From contig NZ_WNXC01000001.1 of NCBI RefSeq assembly GCF_014172405.1, forward strand, positions 124,001 through 188,000: DNA of 64,000 nt. Direction: 5' to 3'. The DNA comes from Pedobacter gandavensis (GTDB taxonomy: Bacteria; Bacteroidota; Bacteroidia; Sphingobacteriales; Sphingobacteriaceae). The notes below the pieces were generated by a model. That model saw only the letters and a list, made by a program, of their open reading frames with translations, did not search any database and was not told where the DNA came from. The translations under genes and the position numbers were made by a program. The stretch's first letter is position 1. Each line of letters opens with the position of its first letter. Shown here in pieces: positions 55,852-64,000 of the stretch.

Positions 55852-58800
55852 ATGAAATTCAATGAAAATTTTTATAAAGTACTATTGACCTTTTCAATGC
55901 TTCTTTTTGCCAGTATTTCCTTTTCTCAGGTAAAATTAAAAGGGAAAGTTACTGATGAGCAAAAACTAGGTATTCCTGGAGTTATTGTCAAAGAAAAAGG
56001 TACCACAAATTTGACTTCCACGGATAACAATGGGAATTTCAGTATAGCGGTGCTTTCTGATCAAAGTAAGTTGACCTTTAATTACATAGGAAAAAGGATG
56101 CAGGAGGTAATTGTGGGTAACCAAAGGATTTTTAATATCACCCTTGAAGAGGAAAGCAGGACAATGGAAGAAGTTCTTGTGATTGGATATGGAACCCAAT
56201 CCAGGGAAAAACTGACTACTTCAGTTTCCAAATTGGATATGAAAGTATTAGAGAATGTACCGCTTGCCAATGTGGCTTCTGCGCTGCAGGGGACATTGCC
56301 AGGGGTGCGCGTGCAAAGCACCTCTGGTCAGCCTGGTGCCGCACCACGGGTGATTATAAGAGGAGGAACTTCTATTAATAATCCAAATGGGGCTGCGCCT
56401 TTGTATATCGTAGATGGTATTATACGCAGTGATCTTAATAACCTTAATTCCAATGATATTGAGTCCTTACAGGTTTTAAAGGATGCGGCTTCGACTGCTA
56501 TTTATGGCTCAAGGGGAGCTAATGGGGTTGTTTTGGTGACTACAAAATCAGGAAAAGCAGGTGCTGTTCAGATCAATTACGGATATGATTTAGGGATTTC
56601 TACCTTACAAAAGAAATATAGCATGCTGAATGCCAGGGATTTCATTTACTATCAACGAATGGGGATTGCTGCACGTGCTGATCAGGACCCTAGTCAGCTG
56701 GTAAAACTGGGGCTCGCAACCAGCGGTGGTGCTGGGAATGATTTAACAAATAAAACAGCTTACACTACCCAATACCTAACTCCTGCAAATAGCTATAAAT
56801 TAAATGAAGGCTGGGACAGTATGGTCGACCCTACAGATCCTACCAGAACGATAATTTTCAAAAACACCGATTTCCAGGATGTGCTGTTCAGTACTGGAAA
56901 GACCAACAACCATAACCTTTCTGTATCGGGAGGAAGCGAAAAAGCAAAATTCAATTTAGGTTTGGGTTATCTGGATAATGAAGGAATTGCGATTTCTACA
57001 GATTATAAGCGCCTGACTTTAAATATGAATGGTGAGTTGCAGGCCACTGACAATCTTAGTGTTTTTGGGCGTGTTTTGTACTCTAATATGCGTAATACAC
57101 AAGTGTTCGGAAAAGAAAGTGATATGTTCGGTAGATCTTTAGCTTTGGCGTCAACTGCAAAATTCACTTATGAAGATGGTAGTTTAGCACCTGGCTTGGG
57201 GGCTACAATCGGTAATCCGCTCTATTATGAGTCAACAATTGATGCTAAGAACAGTACCGATAACCTAACCCTTTCTGTTGGCGGAAAGTGGAATATCACC
57301 AAAGATTTAAACTTTATACCACAAGTATCCATTTATCAGGTGACAGATGACAATCGTTCGTTTCAAGGAGCTTATTATAACGGGCCAGCCAGTTATATCG
57401 ATTCGAGAGTTGCAAGTGGAGGCTATAACAAAACGCTTCAACATCAGGCGGATGGTGTGTTTTCTTACCATAAAACATTTTTGGAAAAGCACGAGTTAGA
57501 GGCAAAATTGGGCTTTTCTTACTTTCAGACAGAGAAATCCAGTCTTTTAGCTTCTGGAAGAGGTGCAGCTTCTGATCTAATACCAACATTAAATGGATCG
57601 GCGGTGCCGGTGTCGGTAAGCGGCTTGGAAAGTCAGCTTCGGATTATGGGGTATTTTTCGAGAATAAATTACAACTATTTAGAAAAATATCTGCTTTCCT
57701 TTAACCTTCGCTACGATGGGGCATCGAATTTAGGAGATAAAAAATGGGGCTTTTTTCCGGGTGTTTCCGCAGGTTGGAATGTTCATAAGGAAGCTTTCTG
57801 GAGCAGTATTTCGGATAAAATATCACAGTTTAAGCTTAGAGCGAGTTATGGTGTGAATGGAAATATAGGCCAGTTAGGGTATTATGATGCACAAGGGCAA
57901 TATAGTGTAGGCGCGCAGTATAACGGTGCTGCGGCAGTACAAAATACAGCTTTATCAAATCCTGGGCTAACCTGGGAGCAATCTAAAACTTTAAACTTTG
58001 GTACGGATTTAGGTTTCTTTAAGGGTAGGGTAAACCTGATGTTGGATGTATATCGTCGCGTTACTGATAACCTGCTGACCAATATGTCATTACCGCATTC
58101 CACTGGTTTTGCGAGTATTTTGACCAATCTGGGTAGTTTAGAAAATAAAGGTATAGAATTGGAGTTGTCAGGGCGCGTCTTTCCTCAAAGCTCAGCTTTT
58201 GGATGGAACATTTCCTTAAACGCTGCAAAAGTCAAAAACAAAATTTTAGAATTGCCAAATAATGGTATCCCATTTAATCGGATTGGTGGCGATTATGTTT
58301 ACAATCCTAAAATTGGCGATTACGCCTGGATGGGGGGATTACAGGAAGGCGGAAAACCTGGAGATATTTATGCCTATAAACAAAAAGGAATTTATGCTAC
58401 CGATGAAGAAGCTGCTAAAGGGCCAAAAGACACGATGGTTCCTCTTGCTGATAAGACTAAGTATGGCGGAGATGTAAATTGGGAAGATGTGGATGGAAAT
58501 GGTTTGATTGATTCCCGTGACCGGGTTTATGTAGGTAATATTTATCCGGAATGGACCGGTGGTTTTACCAATACTTTTAATTATAAAAATTTCGGCTTGT
58601 TAGTGCGTTTCGACTATACCGCAGGCCATGTTATCTACAATTATACAGAAGCAGCTAGCGTAGGGCAATTTCAAGGCGAAAATGGTCTTTCTTCTACCGT
58701 GCTTCGTTCTTGGAAAAAACAAGGTGATATCACTGATATTCCAAGATTTTACTGGGCCGACCAGCAAGCAAGGAGCAACCTATTCAGAGGGAATTCACAT

Positions 58801-59031
58801 TACTATGAAAAAGGTGATTATCTGGCATTGAGAGAAGTTACGCTAAGTTATGTGTTGCCTCAGGCGATATTAAATAAATTGAAAATCAGTCAGTTGAGGT
58901 TGAATCTTTCGGGGACTAACCTGCATTATTTCACAAATTATGTGGGGCAGAATCCTGAAGACGGTGGGACGGATAATGGTCGTTATCCAGTGCCAAGAAC
59001 AATTGTATTAGGTGCAAATTTGACATTTTAG
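55852..59031 (+). CDS. SusC/RagA-family TonB-dependent transporter (pair 3)
   Basis: 1059 residues, signal peptide ending SISFSQ. The carboxypeptidase-D-like domain (VKLKGKVTDEQKLGIPGVIV), the linker EEVLVIGYGTQSREKLT, the plug (RVIIRGGTSINNPNGAAPLY; LQVLKDAASTAIYGSRGANG) and a barrel ending GANLTF are all present. It is closer to the standard SusC consensus than the two SusC proteins in the first cluster. It starts 58 bp after the lyase and is probably in the same operon under the GntR regulator. Confidence 0.94.
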   Translation: MKFNENFYKVLLTFSMLLFASISFSQVKLKGKVTDEQKLGIPGVIVKEKGTTNLTSTDNNGNFSIAVLSDQSKLTFNYIGKRMQEVIVGNQRIFNITLEEESRTMEEVLVIGYGTQSREKLTTSVSKLDMKVLENVPLANVASALQGTLPGVRVQSTSGQPGAAPRVIIRGGTSINNPNGAAPLYIVDGIIRSDLNNLNSNDIESLQVLKDAASTAIYGSRGANGVVLVTTKSGKAGAVQINYGYDLGISTLQKKYSMLNARDFIYYQRMGIAARADQDPSQLVKLGLATSGGAGNDLTNKTAYTTQYLTPANSYKLNEGWDSMVDPTDPTRTIIFKNTDFQDVLFSTGKTNNHNLSVSGGSEKAKFNLGLGYLDNEGIAISTDYKRLTLNMNGELQATDNLSVFGRVLYSNMRNTQVFGKESDMFGRSLALASTAKFTYEDGSLAPGLGATIGNPLYYESTIDAKNSTDNLTLSVGGKWNITKDLNFIPQVSIYQVTDDNRSFQGAYYNGPASYIDSRVASGGYNKTLQHQADGVFSYHKTFLEKHELEAKLGFSYFQTEKSSLLASGRGAASDLIPTLNGSAVPVSVSGLESQLRIMGYFSRINYNYLEKYLLSFNLRYDGASNLGDKKWGFFPGVSAGWNVHKEAFWSSISDKISQFKLRASYGVNGNIGQLGYYDAQGQYSVGAQYNGAAAVQNTALSNPGLTWEQSKTLNFGTDLGFFKGRVNLMLDVYRRVTDNLLTNMSLPHSTGFASILTNLGSLENKGIELELSGRVFPQSSAFGWNISLNAAKVKNKILELPNNGIPFNRIGGDYVYNPKIGDYAWMGGLQEGGKPGDIYAYKQKGIYATDEEAAKGPKDTMVPLADKTKYGGDVNWEDVDGNGLIDSRDRVYVGNIYPEWTGGFTNTFNYKNFGLLVRFDYTAGHVIYNYTEAASVGQFQGENGLSSTVLRSWKKQGDITDIPRFYWADQQARSNLFRGNSHYYEKGDYLALREVTLSYVLPQAILNKLKISQLRLNLSGTNLHYFTNYVGQNPEDGGTDNGRYPVPRTIVLGANLTF

Positions 59032-59035
59032 GTAA

Positions 59036-60550
59036 ATGAAGATTATGAAAAAAGTAAATACATTTTTTACGTTGGCGGTAATTGCAATAGCTGGCCTTAC
59101 TTCTTGTACGAAAACACTAGAACTGGATCCAATCAGTCAGATCTCCAATCAATCCTTCTGGAAAACGGAAAATGATGCAACTGGAGCATTAAATGGTATG
59201 TATGTTAAATTGCGCACACAAGCTGCCGGGAATCTGTTTGCCTGGGGTGAAGCGCGCTCAGAGGTGATGGACCGTAGTTTAGGTGGCACGGCAGGCTTAC
59301 AAGTTTTTTTTCTTAATGAACTGAATCGGTCGAATGTGGGCGTGTCGGCAGCCAATAATACCATAAATTCTACCTGGCAAGGAATGTATGCAGCAGTTCA
59401 TGCTGCAAACCTATTGCTTAAAAAGACGCCGCAAATTTCTTTCTCTTCTGAGAACAATAAGAATCAGATCCTGGCAGAAGCTTATGCCATGCGTGCCTAT
59501 GCTTATTTTGTGATGACCAAGACCTGGGGCGACTTACCGCTGGTTCTTGAGCCTACAGAAGGTAGTAACCCTGATGTAATTATGAAGGAAAGGTCTTCTA
59601 AAGTTGTAATCATGACGCAGATTAAAGCAGATATTGATAAGGCGCTAGGGTTATTCCCAGACAATGCTTTTAAAAATGGAAGGAATATGTGGTCAAGACC
59701 AGCTGTCAATGCCTTGAAAGCAGAGGTATACCTTTGGAATGGTAAGGTCATGCAAGGTGGGCAGGATGATTTTCGTACGGCATTAAAAGCGATAGAGGAG
59801 GTTGAAAAGAGCGATGTTGTCCTGTTAGATAAATACGAGTCTGTTTTTGATTACACGAATAAAGGGAATAAAGAGATTTTGATGGCGGTCCGCTTCCAGG
59901 ATATTGAATCAAGCGATAACGTGTTTATGAATATGTATATCGATAATTCTTATATGAATAAAAATACAGATCAGACGACTAAAGATCTGATTGGGGTACT
60001 TGGTGGTTTACCTGCCTTTACCATTAGTAAGCTGGTTCGGGATCAGTTTTCTGTTGATGATCAACGTCGTAATGCTACCTTTATTGAGATTTATGCACCA
60101 GTAAATGGTGTGAATACTTTCTATGGTTCAGTGGTTTCCAAGTTTAGTGGAACTGTGATTGGTGGTGCCAGAAAGTTTTATGACGACATTGTTTTGTTTA
60201 GGTATGCTGATGTATTGTTGATGAAAGCTGAAGCTCAAAATGCTTTAAGTTTAGATCCTACTGCGGCGATCAATGCGGTTCGTAAGCGGGCTTATGGTGT
60301 TAATTTCCCAGTTCATACCTATGTTAATCAATCGGTTGTTGAGAATGATAAAGCCATTTTAAAGGAGCGATTATTGGAATTAACCGTTGAAGGGAAGCGC
60401 TGGTGGGATTTAGTGCGTTTTAATAAAGCGTTCGAACTGGTTCCATCTTTAGCTGGCAAGCCATTGGATAACAATTTGTTGCTGTTTCCGATAGCTGAAA
60501 CTACACTCAGTCTTGAGCCAAAAGTTAAACAGAATTTAGGGTATAATTAA
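59036..60550 (+). CDS. SusD/RagB-family surface lipoprotein (pair 3)
   Basis: 504 residues (ATG 59045 is an alternative start). The leader ends AIAGLTSCTKTLELDP with the lipobox Cys. TPR-like features include ILAEAYAMRAYAYFVMTKTW and the C-terminal block ERLLELTVEGKRWWDLVRFN, strongly typical of SusD. Partner of the SusC 4 bp upstream. A strong terminator follows. Confidence 0.94.
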   Translation: MKIMKKVNTFFTLAVIAIAGLTSCTKTLELDPISQISNQSFWKTENDATGALNGMYVKLRTQAAGNLFAWGEARSEVMDRSLGGTAGLQVFFLNELNRSNVGVSAANNTINSTWQGMYAAVHAANLLLKKTPQISFSSENNKNQILAEAYAMRAYAYFVMTKTWGDLPLVLEPTEGSNPDVIMKERSSKVVIMTQIKADIDKALGLFPDNAFKNGRNMWSRPAVNALKAEVYLWNGKVMQGGQDDFRTALKAIEEVEKSDVVLLDKYESVFDYTNKGNKEILMAVRFQDIESSDNVFMNMYIDNSYMNKNTDQTTKDLIGVLGGLPAFTISKLVRDQFSVDDQRRNATFIEIYAPVNGVNTFYGSVVSKFSGTVIGGARKFYDDIVLFRYADVLLMKAEAQNALSLDPTAAINAVRKRAYGVNFPVHTYVNQSVVENDKAILKERLLELTVEGKRWWDLVRFNKAFELVPSLAGKPLDNNLLLFPIAETTLSLEPKVKQNLGYN

Positions 60551-60588
60551 TCTCAGTTAGGAAATAAAAAAGATCCGGTATAAATTCA

Positions 60589-60634
60589 TACTGCCCCCAA
60601 AAGCTGAACGCTATTTGGGGGCAGTAGTATTTTT
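60589..60634. terminator. Bidirectional terminator between SusD and the GntR gene
   Basis: TACTGCCCCCAAA (60589-60601), loop of 12, TTTGGGGGCAGTA (60614-60626), then GTATTTTTATTTT. The 13-bp stem is perfect and separates two convergent genes. Confidence 0.85.
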
Positions 60635-61331
60635 ATTTTATTTGTTCAAAATACTGTATCAAATGTTTGTGCATATTCATTCTAAATTCTTCTGCTGTAC
60701 CATTTTCCAGAATTTTCAACAAAACACGGTGTGAGATGTAGTCCTCGTTTTCTTCCTGACTCCTGATATGTAAGTCATGATTCATGTAGTCAAATATCGG
60801 CATCAGAATTTTCTGAAAACGTTCAATTGTATGGTTGCCTGAAATCTGGTAAAGTGTAGAATGAAACTCAATATCCAATTTTAGTTTTTCAGATTTACTC
60901 TTTGCAGCTTCTTCTTTTTCAATGATATTTTCCAGTTTTTTCAGATCATCATTGGTCTTCCTGATGAATAATAAATCAACAATACCCATTTCAATAACCA
61001 GACGGAGTTCAAAAAAATCTTGCATGGTTTCTTTGGTCAACAAACTCGGATTCAGTATCCGGTTCATGTTTTGAAAAAAATCAGGTTGGGTAATGGACAT
61101 TCCCCGGTTTTTTTTGGATTCTATAATGCCCAAAGTTTTAAATCTTGTCAATGCTTCACGCATGGCTGTGCGGCTTACACCCATGGCTTCTGCTAGTTCA
61201 ACTTCTTTGGGAATGGAATCACCAGGTACAAAATTCTCGTTGCGAAAATATTCATAAAGATTAATTTCAATACGATCAACCTGAGACATGTTTTCTATTG
61301 GCTTTATTCCTTGAAGCTGTAGTTTTTTCAT
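60633..61331 (-). CDS. FadR-subfamily GntR transcriptional regulator
   Basis: About 232 residues from ATG 61331 (an alternative TTG at 61340). The winged HTH near residues 25-90 has IPKEVELAEAMGVSRTAMRE and LGIIESKKNRGMSI. The C-terminal helical FCD domain has LRLVIEMGIVDLL, DIEFHSTLYQISGN and SHRVLLKILENG, with Asp and His residues suited to a metal-bound ligand site. Members sense sugar acids, sialic acid or other carboxylates. It is divergent from the sialidase gene; likely operators occur on both sides of the locus. Confidence 0.9.
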   Translation of the reverse strand: MKKLQLQGIKPIENMSQVDRIEINLYEYFRNENFVPGDSIPKEVELAEAMGVSRTAMREALTRFKTLGIIESKKNRGMSITQPDFFQNMNRILNPSLLTKETMQDFFELRLVIEMGIVDLLFIRKTNDDLKKLENIIEKEEAAKSKSEKLKLDIEFHSTLYQISGNHTIERFQKILMPIFDYMNHDLHIRSQEENEDYISHRVLLKILENGTAEEFRMNMHKHLIQYFEQIK

Positions 61332-61456
61332 AGTCTCCAAATATAAGTAATACTTATTTATTGGTAAAGAAATTATTTGGGTTATGTGCCTGGTTTTAAT
61401 GGTTATTTTTTTAAAGTTTAAAAATAATTGAAAATATTATTTAGCTTTATATCGAT

Positions 61457-61471
61457 ATATGTCGTACATAT
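61457..61471. promoter_or_regulatory. GntR-type operator ATATGT-N3-ACATAT
   Basis: ATATGTCGTACATAT lies 34 bp before the sialidase-like gene, in the divergent intergenic region with the GntR gene. Arms and spacing equal the two sites at 54851-54876, so one protein probably binds all three. Confidence 0.7.
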
Positions 61472-61504
61472 GTATTTGATCTGTTGTTTTAAACTTTTAG
61501 AATT

Positions 61505-62641
61505 ATGATGAAGATAAAATGTGTGTTTTGCTTTTTCCTGGCTGTTGTGGGATTACAAATATCCCATGTGTTCCAGGCTGCTGCTCAGTTGGTACCGGTA
61601 ATGAAGAATAATGTAGTACTTGAAATTAAACCTGGAGTTGGGAATCCCAGAAACAGTGAGGGCTCATTTATAACCTTGAAAAATGGCAGCATTTTATTCA
61701 TTTATTCCAAGTATACTTCAGGAACAGGAGATGACCATGATCCAGCTTTTTTAGCGAGTAGATTTTCATCAGATGGCGGGCATAGCTGGACAAACAAAGA
61801 TAAGGTGGTATTGAGTAATGAGGGTGGTCTGAATGTCATGTCGGTATCGCTGCTGCGCTTAAAAAATGGGGAAATCGCCATGTTTTATTTGAAAAAAAAT
61901 ACGACAAAGGATTGCATCCCTTATCTGCGGATTTCGAAAGATGAAGCGAAGACCTGGTCTGAGCCTATCGCTTGTATAACAGATCAAACTGGCTATTTTG
62001 TATTGAACAACGACCGGGTTATACAATTGAATAGCGGTAGACTGTTATTCGCTGTTGCCTTGCACAAAAATCTCAATACATACATGGGAGGGTCAGGAAA
62101 TTTGTTTAGCTATTATTCGGATGATAATGGTAGAACCTGGAAGGCGGGAAAAGAAGTAAAGGGACCAGAAGATAGGTTAACACAAGAGCCCGGAGTAGTG
62201 GAATTGAAAAATGGGGATATCATGATGTTTATTCGGGCAACTGGTGGCGCTCAATTGGTGTCCTATTCAAAAGATAAAGGAGAAACCTGGACTGATGCCG
62301 TTCCTTATAACCTTAAGTCGCCTTTATCTCCGGCTAGTATTGAACGTATTCCAGCCACTGGCGATCTTTTTGCCATTTGGAATAATATTGATGGTACTGA
62401 TCCTAAAGTGAAAGATCTGCGGACTCCCTTAACCATTGCAATTTCTAAAGATGATGGCAAAAGTTGGATACACGTTAAGAATATAGAAACAGATCCGGAT
62501 GGTTGGTATTGTTATATGGCAATCCATTTTGATCAAAATAATGTGCTGTTAAGTTATTGTGCAGGAAGCCAAAAACAAAAAACACATCTTTCTGTGACAG
62601 ATATTGCTTTGCTTGATCTCAAAATTATTTATAAGAATTAA
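61505..62641 (+). CDS. Sialidase-like BNR-repeat protein
   Basis: 378 residues, signal peptide ending AAAQ. Five Asp boxes of the form S-x-D-x-G-x-x-W are visible: SSDGGHSW, SKDEAKTW, SDDNGRTW, SKDKGETW and SKDDGKSW. EGSFITLKNG and the RIP-like NPRNSEG at the start suggest exo-alpha-sialidase or a related BNR hydrolase with a six-bladed propeller. The linked lyase and GntR support sialic acid or a similar acidic sugar. The protein is secreted, and the exact glycosidic activity is not settled by sequence. Confidence 0.8.
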   Translation: MMKIKCVFCFFLAVVGLQISHVFQAAAQLVPVMKNNVVLEIKPGVGNPRNSEGSFITLKNGSILFIYSKYTSGTGDDHDPAFLASRFSSDGGHSWTNKDKVVLSNEGGLNVMSVSLLRLKNGEIAMFYLKKNTTKDCIPYLRISKDEAKTWSEPIACITDQTGYFVLNNDRVIQLNSGRLLFAVALHKNLNTYMGGSGNLFSYYSDDNGRTWKAGKEVKGPEDRLTQEPGVVELKNGDIMMFIRATGGAQLVSYSKDKGETWTDAVPYNLKSPLSPASIERIPATGDLFAIWNNIDGTDPKVKDLRTPLTIAISKDDGKSWIHVKNIETDPDGWYCYMAIHFDQNNVLLSYCAGSQKQKTHLSVTDIALLDLKIIYKN

Positions 62642-62666
62642 TTAGGGCTCGTATTATAATTAATAT

Positions 62667-63557
62667 ATGGAAATGTGTGAAATAGAAATTCAATCAGCTC
62701 AAGAGGGACCTACGTTGTTGATCCTTGCAGGGGTTCATGGTGATGAGTATGAACCGATATTGGCTGCAATTGAACTTTCAGCTATTTTAAAAGATAAGTT
62801 AAAAAAGGGAACGGTGGTGATCCTCCCGGTAGTGAATAAGTCGGCCTATTATGCAGGAACGCGCTGCGGAACGGATGGATTGGATTTGGCCAGAAGCTGT
62901 CCCGGAAATTCATCAGGTTCATCTACGCTGCAGGATGCGGCAAATGTTTCAAAGTTGATTCTGGAATGCGACTATTTGATTGACTTGCATACTGGTGGTC
63001 AACTATTTGATTTATTCCCTTTAGCTGGATATATGCTTCATCCGAATAAAACGGTGTTAGCCGAGCAGCGAAAAATGGCAAAGGCTTTTGGCTTACCCTT
63101 GGTTTGGGGAACAGATGCTTTGCCTGAGGGGCGTACATTATCGATAGCCAGAGATGCGAATATCCCGGCGATTTATGTTGAATATGCGGGGCCGGGACCG
63201 GTTAAAGTGAACGTGGTAAATTCATATATCCATGGCTGTTTAAATGTTTTAGCGCTTTTTGATATGCTAGAAGATTACAGATCGGAAGTCAATGATATTC
63301 AGTATACAGTTGAAGATCATGAACCTGACAGCGGTTTTCTGCAGCAAAAAATGCTTTCTCCAGCAGATGGCATTTTTGTGCCCAAGGTTTTTCCGGGTGA
63401 AATCGTCAAAAAGGGCCAGCTGTGGGGGCTTATCTATGCCTTGCCAATTATCGAAACTCATCAGGTTTATGCTGATGCAGATGGATTGGTCCTTTTTATA
63501 AGAAGCCAGCCAAGGGTAAATAAAGAGGAGTCTTTAGGCGGTATTTTATCAGTTTAG
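62667..63557 (+). CDS. Succinylglutamate desuccinylase/aspartoacylase (AstE/AspA)-family hydrolase
   Basis: 296 residues, M14-type zinc fold. Zinc ligands are His and Glu in GVHGDEYEP (near residue 24) and His in IDLHTGG (near 111). The conserved Arg box is NKSAYYAGTRCGTDGLDLAR. Family members deacylate N-acyl amino acids or similar. Here, next to a sialidase-like gene, it could remove acyl groups from sugar acids, but this is only context. It lies 25 bp after the sialidase-like gene and has no signal peptide. Confidence 0.8.
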   Translation: MEMCEIEIQSAQEGPTLLILAGVHGDEYEPILAAIELSAILKDKLKKGTVVILPVVNKSAYYAGTRCGTDGLDLARSCPGNSSGSSTLQDAANVSKLILECDYLIDLHTGGQLFDLFPLAGYMLHPNKTVLAEQRKMAKAFGLPLVWGTDALPEGRTLSIARDANIPAIYVEYAGPGPVKVNVVNSYIHGCLNVLALFDMLEDYRSEVNDIQYTVEDHEPDSGFLQQKMLSPADGIFVPKVFPGEIVKKGQLWGLIYALPIIETHQVYADADGLVLFIRSQPRVNKEESLGGILSV

Positions 63558-63568
63558 AATTGAAGGAG

Positions 63569-64000
63569 ATGACGAAATTAAAAGGTCCGGTTGCCATAGT
63601 AACCGGTGCTGCCGGAGGAATCGGTAGGGCCATAGCGGATAAGTTCACAAATGAAGGTTATGCCGTTGTTTGGGTAGATATTGACTTTAGTCAAATAGAA
63701 AAAAGAAAAAGCTTGTTGGAAAATGCCGACGCGCAGCATCTGTTCCTGGAAGGTAATTTAGAAGATATTAGTTTTTTACAAGCCATTGTGGATCAAAGTA
63801 TGGCAAAATGGGGACAAATTGATGTGTTGGTGAATAATGCGGCCTGGCGAAAGCCGGAGAGTTTAACAAATACCAGTCTGGAGGATTGGAATCGGACTTT
63901 AGCTGTAAACATTACTGCTCCGGCCTTTCTATCCAAATTTGTTGCTAAAGCGCTCTTGCTGAAAAAGAAAAATTGCGTTTTTGTAAATATGTCGAGCATC
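63569..64000 (+). CDS. Short-chain dehydrogenase, cut by the window end
   Basis: ATG 63569 follows a good Shine-Dalgarno (GAAGGAG) 4-8 bp upstream. The visible 144 residues read AIVTGAAGGIGRA (NAD-binding TGxxxGIG), WVDID, VLVNNAAWR and FVNMSS, with the catalytic Tyr beyond the window. Only the N-terminal half is shown. It probably oxidises a sugar or sugar acid in the same operon as the AstE/AspA-like gene. Confidence 0.85.
   Translation, partial: MTKLKGPVAIVTGAAGGIGRAIADKFTNEGYAVVWVDIDFSQIEKRKSLLENADAQHLFLEGNLEDISFLQAIVDQSMAKWGQIDVLVNNAAWRKPESLTNTSLEDWNRTLAVNITAPAFLSKFVAKALLLKKKNCVFVNMSSI

Overview
The window looks like a chromosome segment of an AT-rich Bacteroidota, most like Pedobacter or a relative in the Sphingobacteriaceae. 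This rests on three SusC/SusD pairs, DUF4843 and PKD-like lipoproteins, DUF5117-type zinc proteases, AraC and TPR-LuxR regulators, and weak Shine-Dalgarno sequences. No rRNA, complete tRNA, CRISPR array or intact transposase was seen.

Layout. (1) 1-10.2 kb is accessory and partly decayed. It holds a two-gene unit (DGQHR/DUF262-like protein plus a HEPN-like protein), a DUF4238-like remnant, an HTH gene with a truncated tyrosine recombinase behind a 10-bp-period repeat, a tRNA-3'-end-like site, a sulfatase, a second truncated recombinase, and a Gfo/Idh/MocA gene with an internal deletion. (2) 10.4-30.6 kb is one long + strand cluster: SusC-SusD twice, DUF4843 and PKD-like lipoproteins, two DUF5117-type metalloproteases (one without its zinc site) and two TlpA-like thioredoxins. 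No glycosidase is present, so peptide or protein scavenging is a reasonable guess. An AraC and a TPR-LuxR regulator follow on the - strand. (3) 33.6-41 kb is a second mosaic: an AraC fragment, a frameshifted and 5'-truncated dsbD, an orphan Rhs lipase-like toxin tip with a lipoprotein, an Rhs core remnant, a decayed zinc-finger relative of the HTH gene, an SPFH protein with internal repeats, a LuxR fragment, a RibD-like reductase and a TRIC-type channel. (4) 41.7-54.5 kb is a complete benzoate to succinyl-CoA plus acetyl-CoA route: FUSC(-), AraC, catB-catC-catA-benA-benB-benC-benD-pcaD-pcaIJ(fused)-FUSC-pcaF-tetR. (5) 54.8-64 kb is a FadR/GntR-controlled locus: DapA/NanA-type lyase, SusC, SusD, the GntR gene (-), a sialidase-like BNR protein, an AstE/AspA-type hydrolase and an SDR cut by the window end. 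Palindromes ATATGT-N3-ACATAT occur before the lyase (two overlapping) and in the regulator/sialidase intergenic region.

The leading candidates for new biology are the DGQHR/HEPN pair, the active/inactive protease pair, and the ten-bp repeat arrays that precede both copies of the zinc-finger/HTH family. Many truncated genes mark both mosaic regions as integration and deletion hot spots. All homology calls are from reading motifs; no database search was run.
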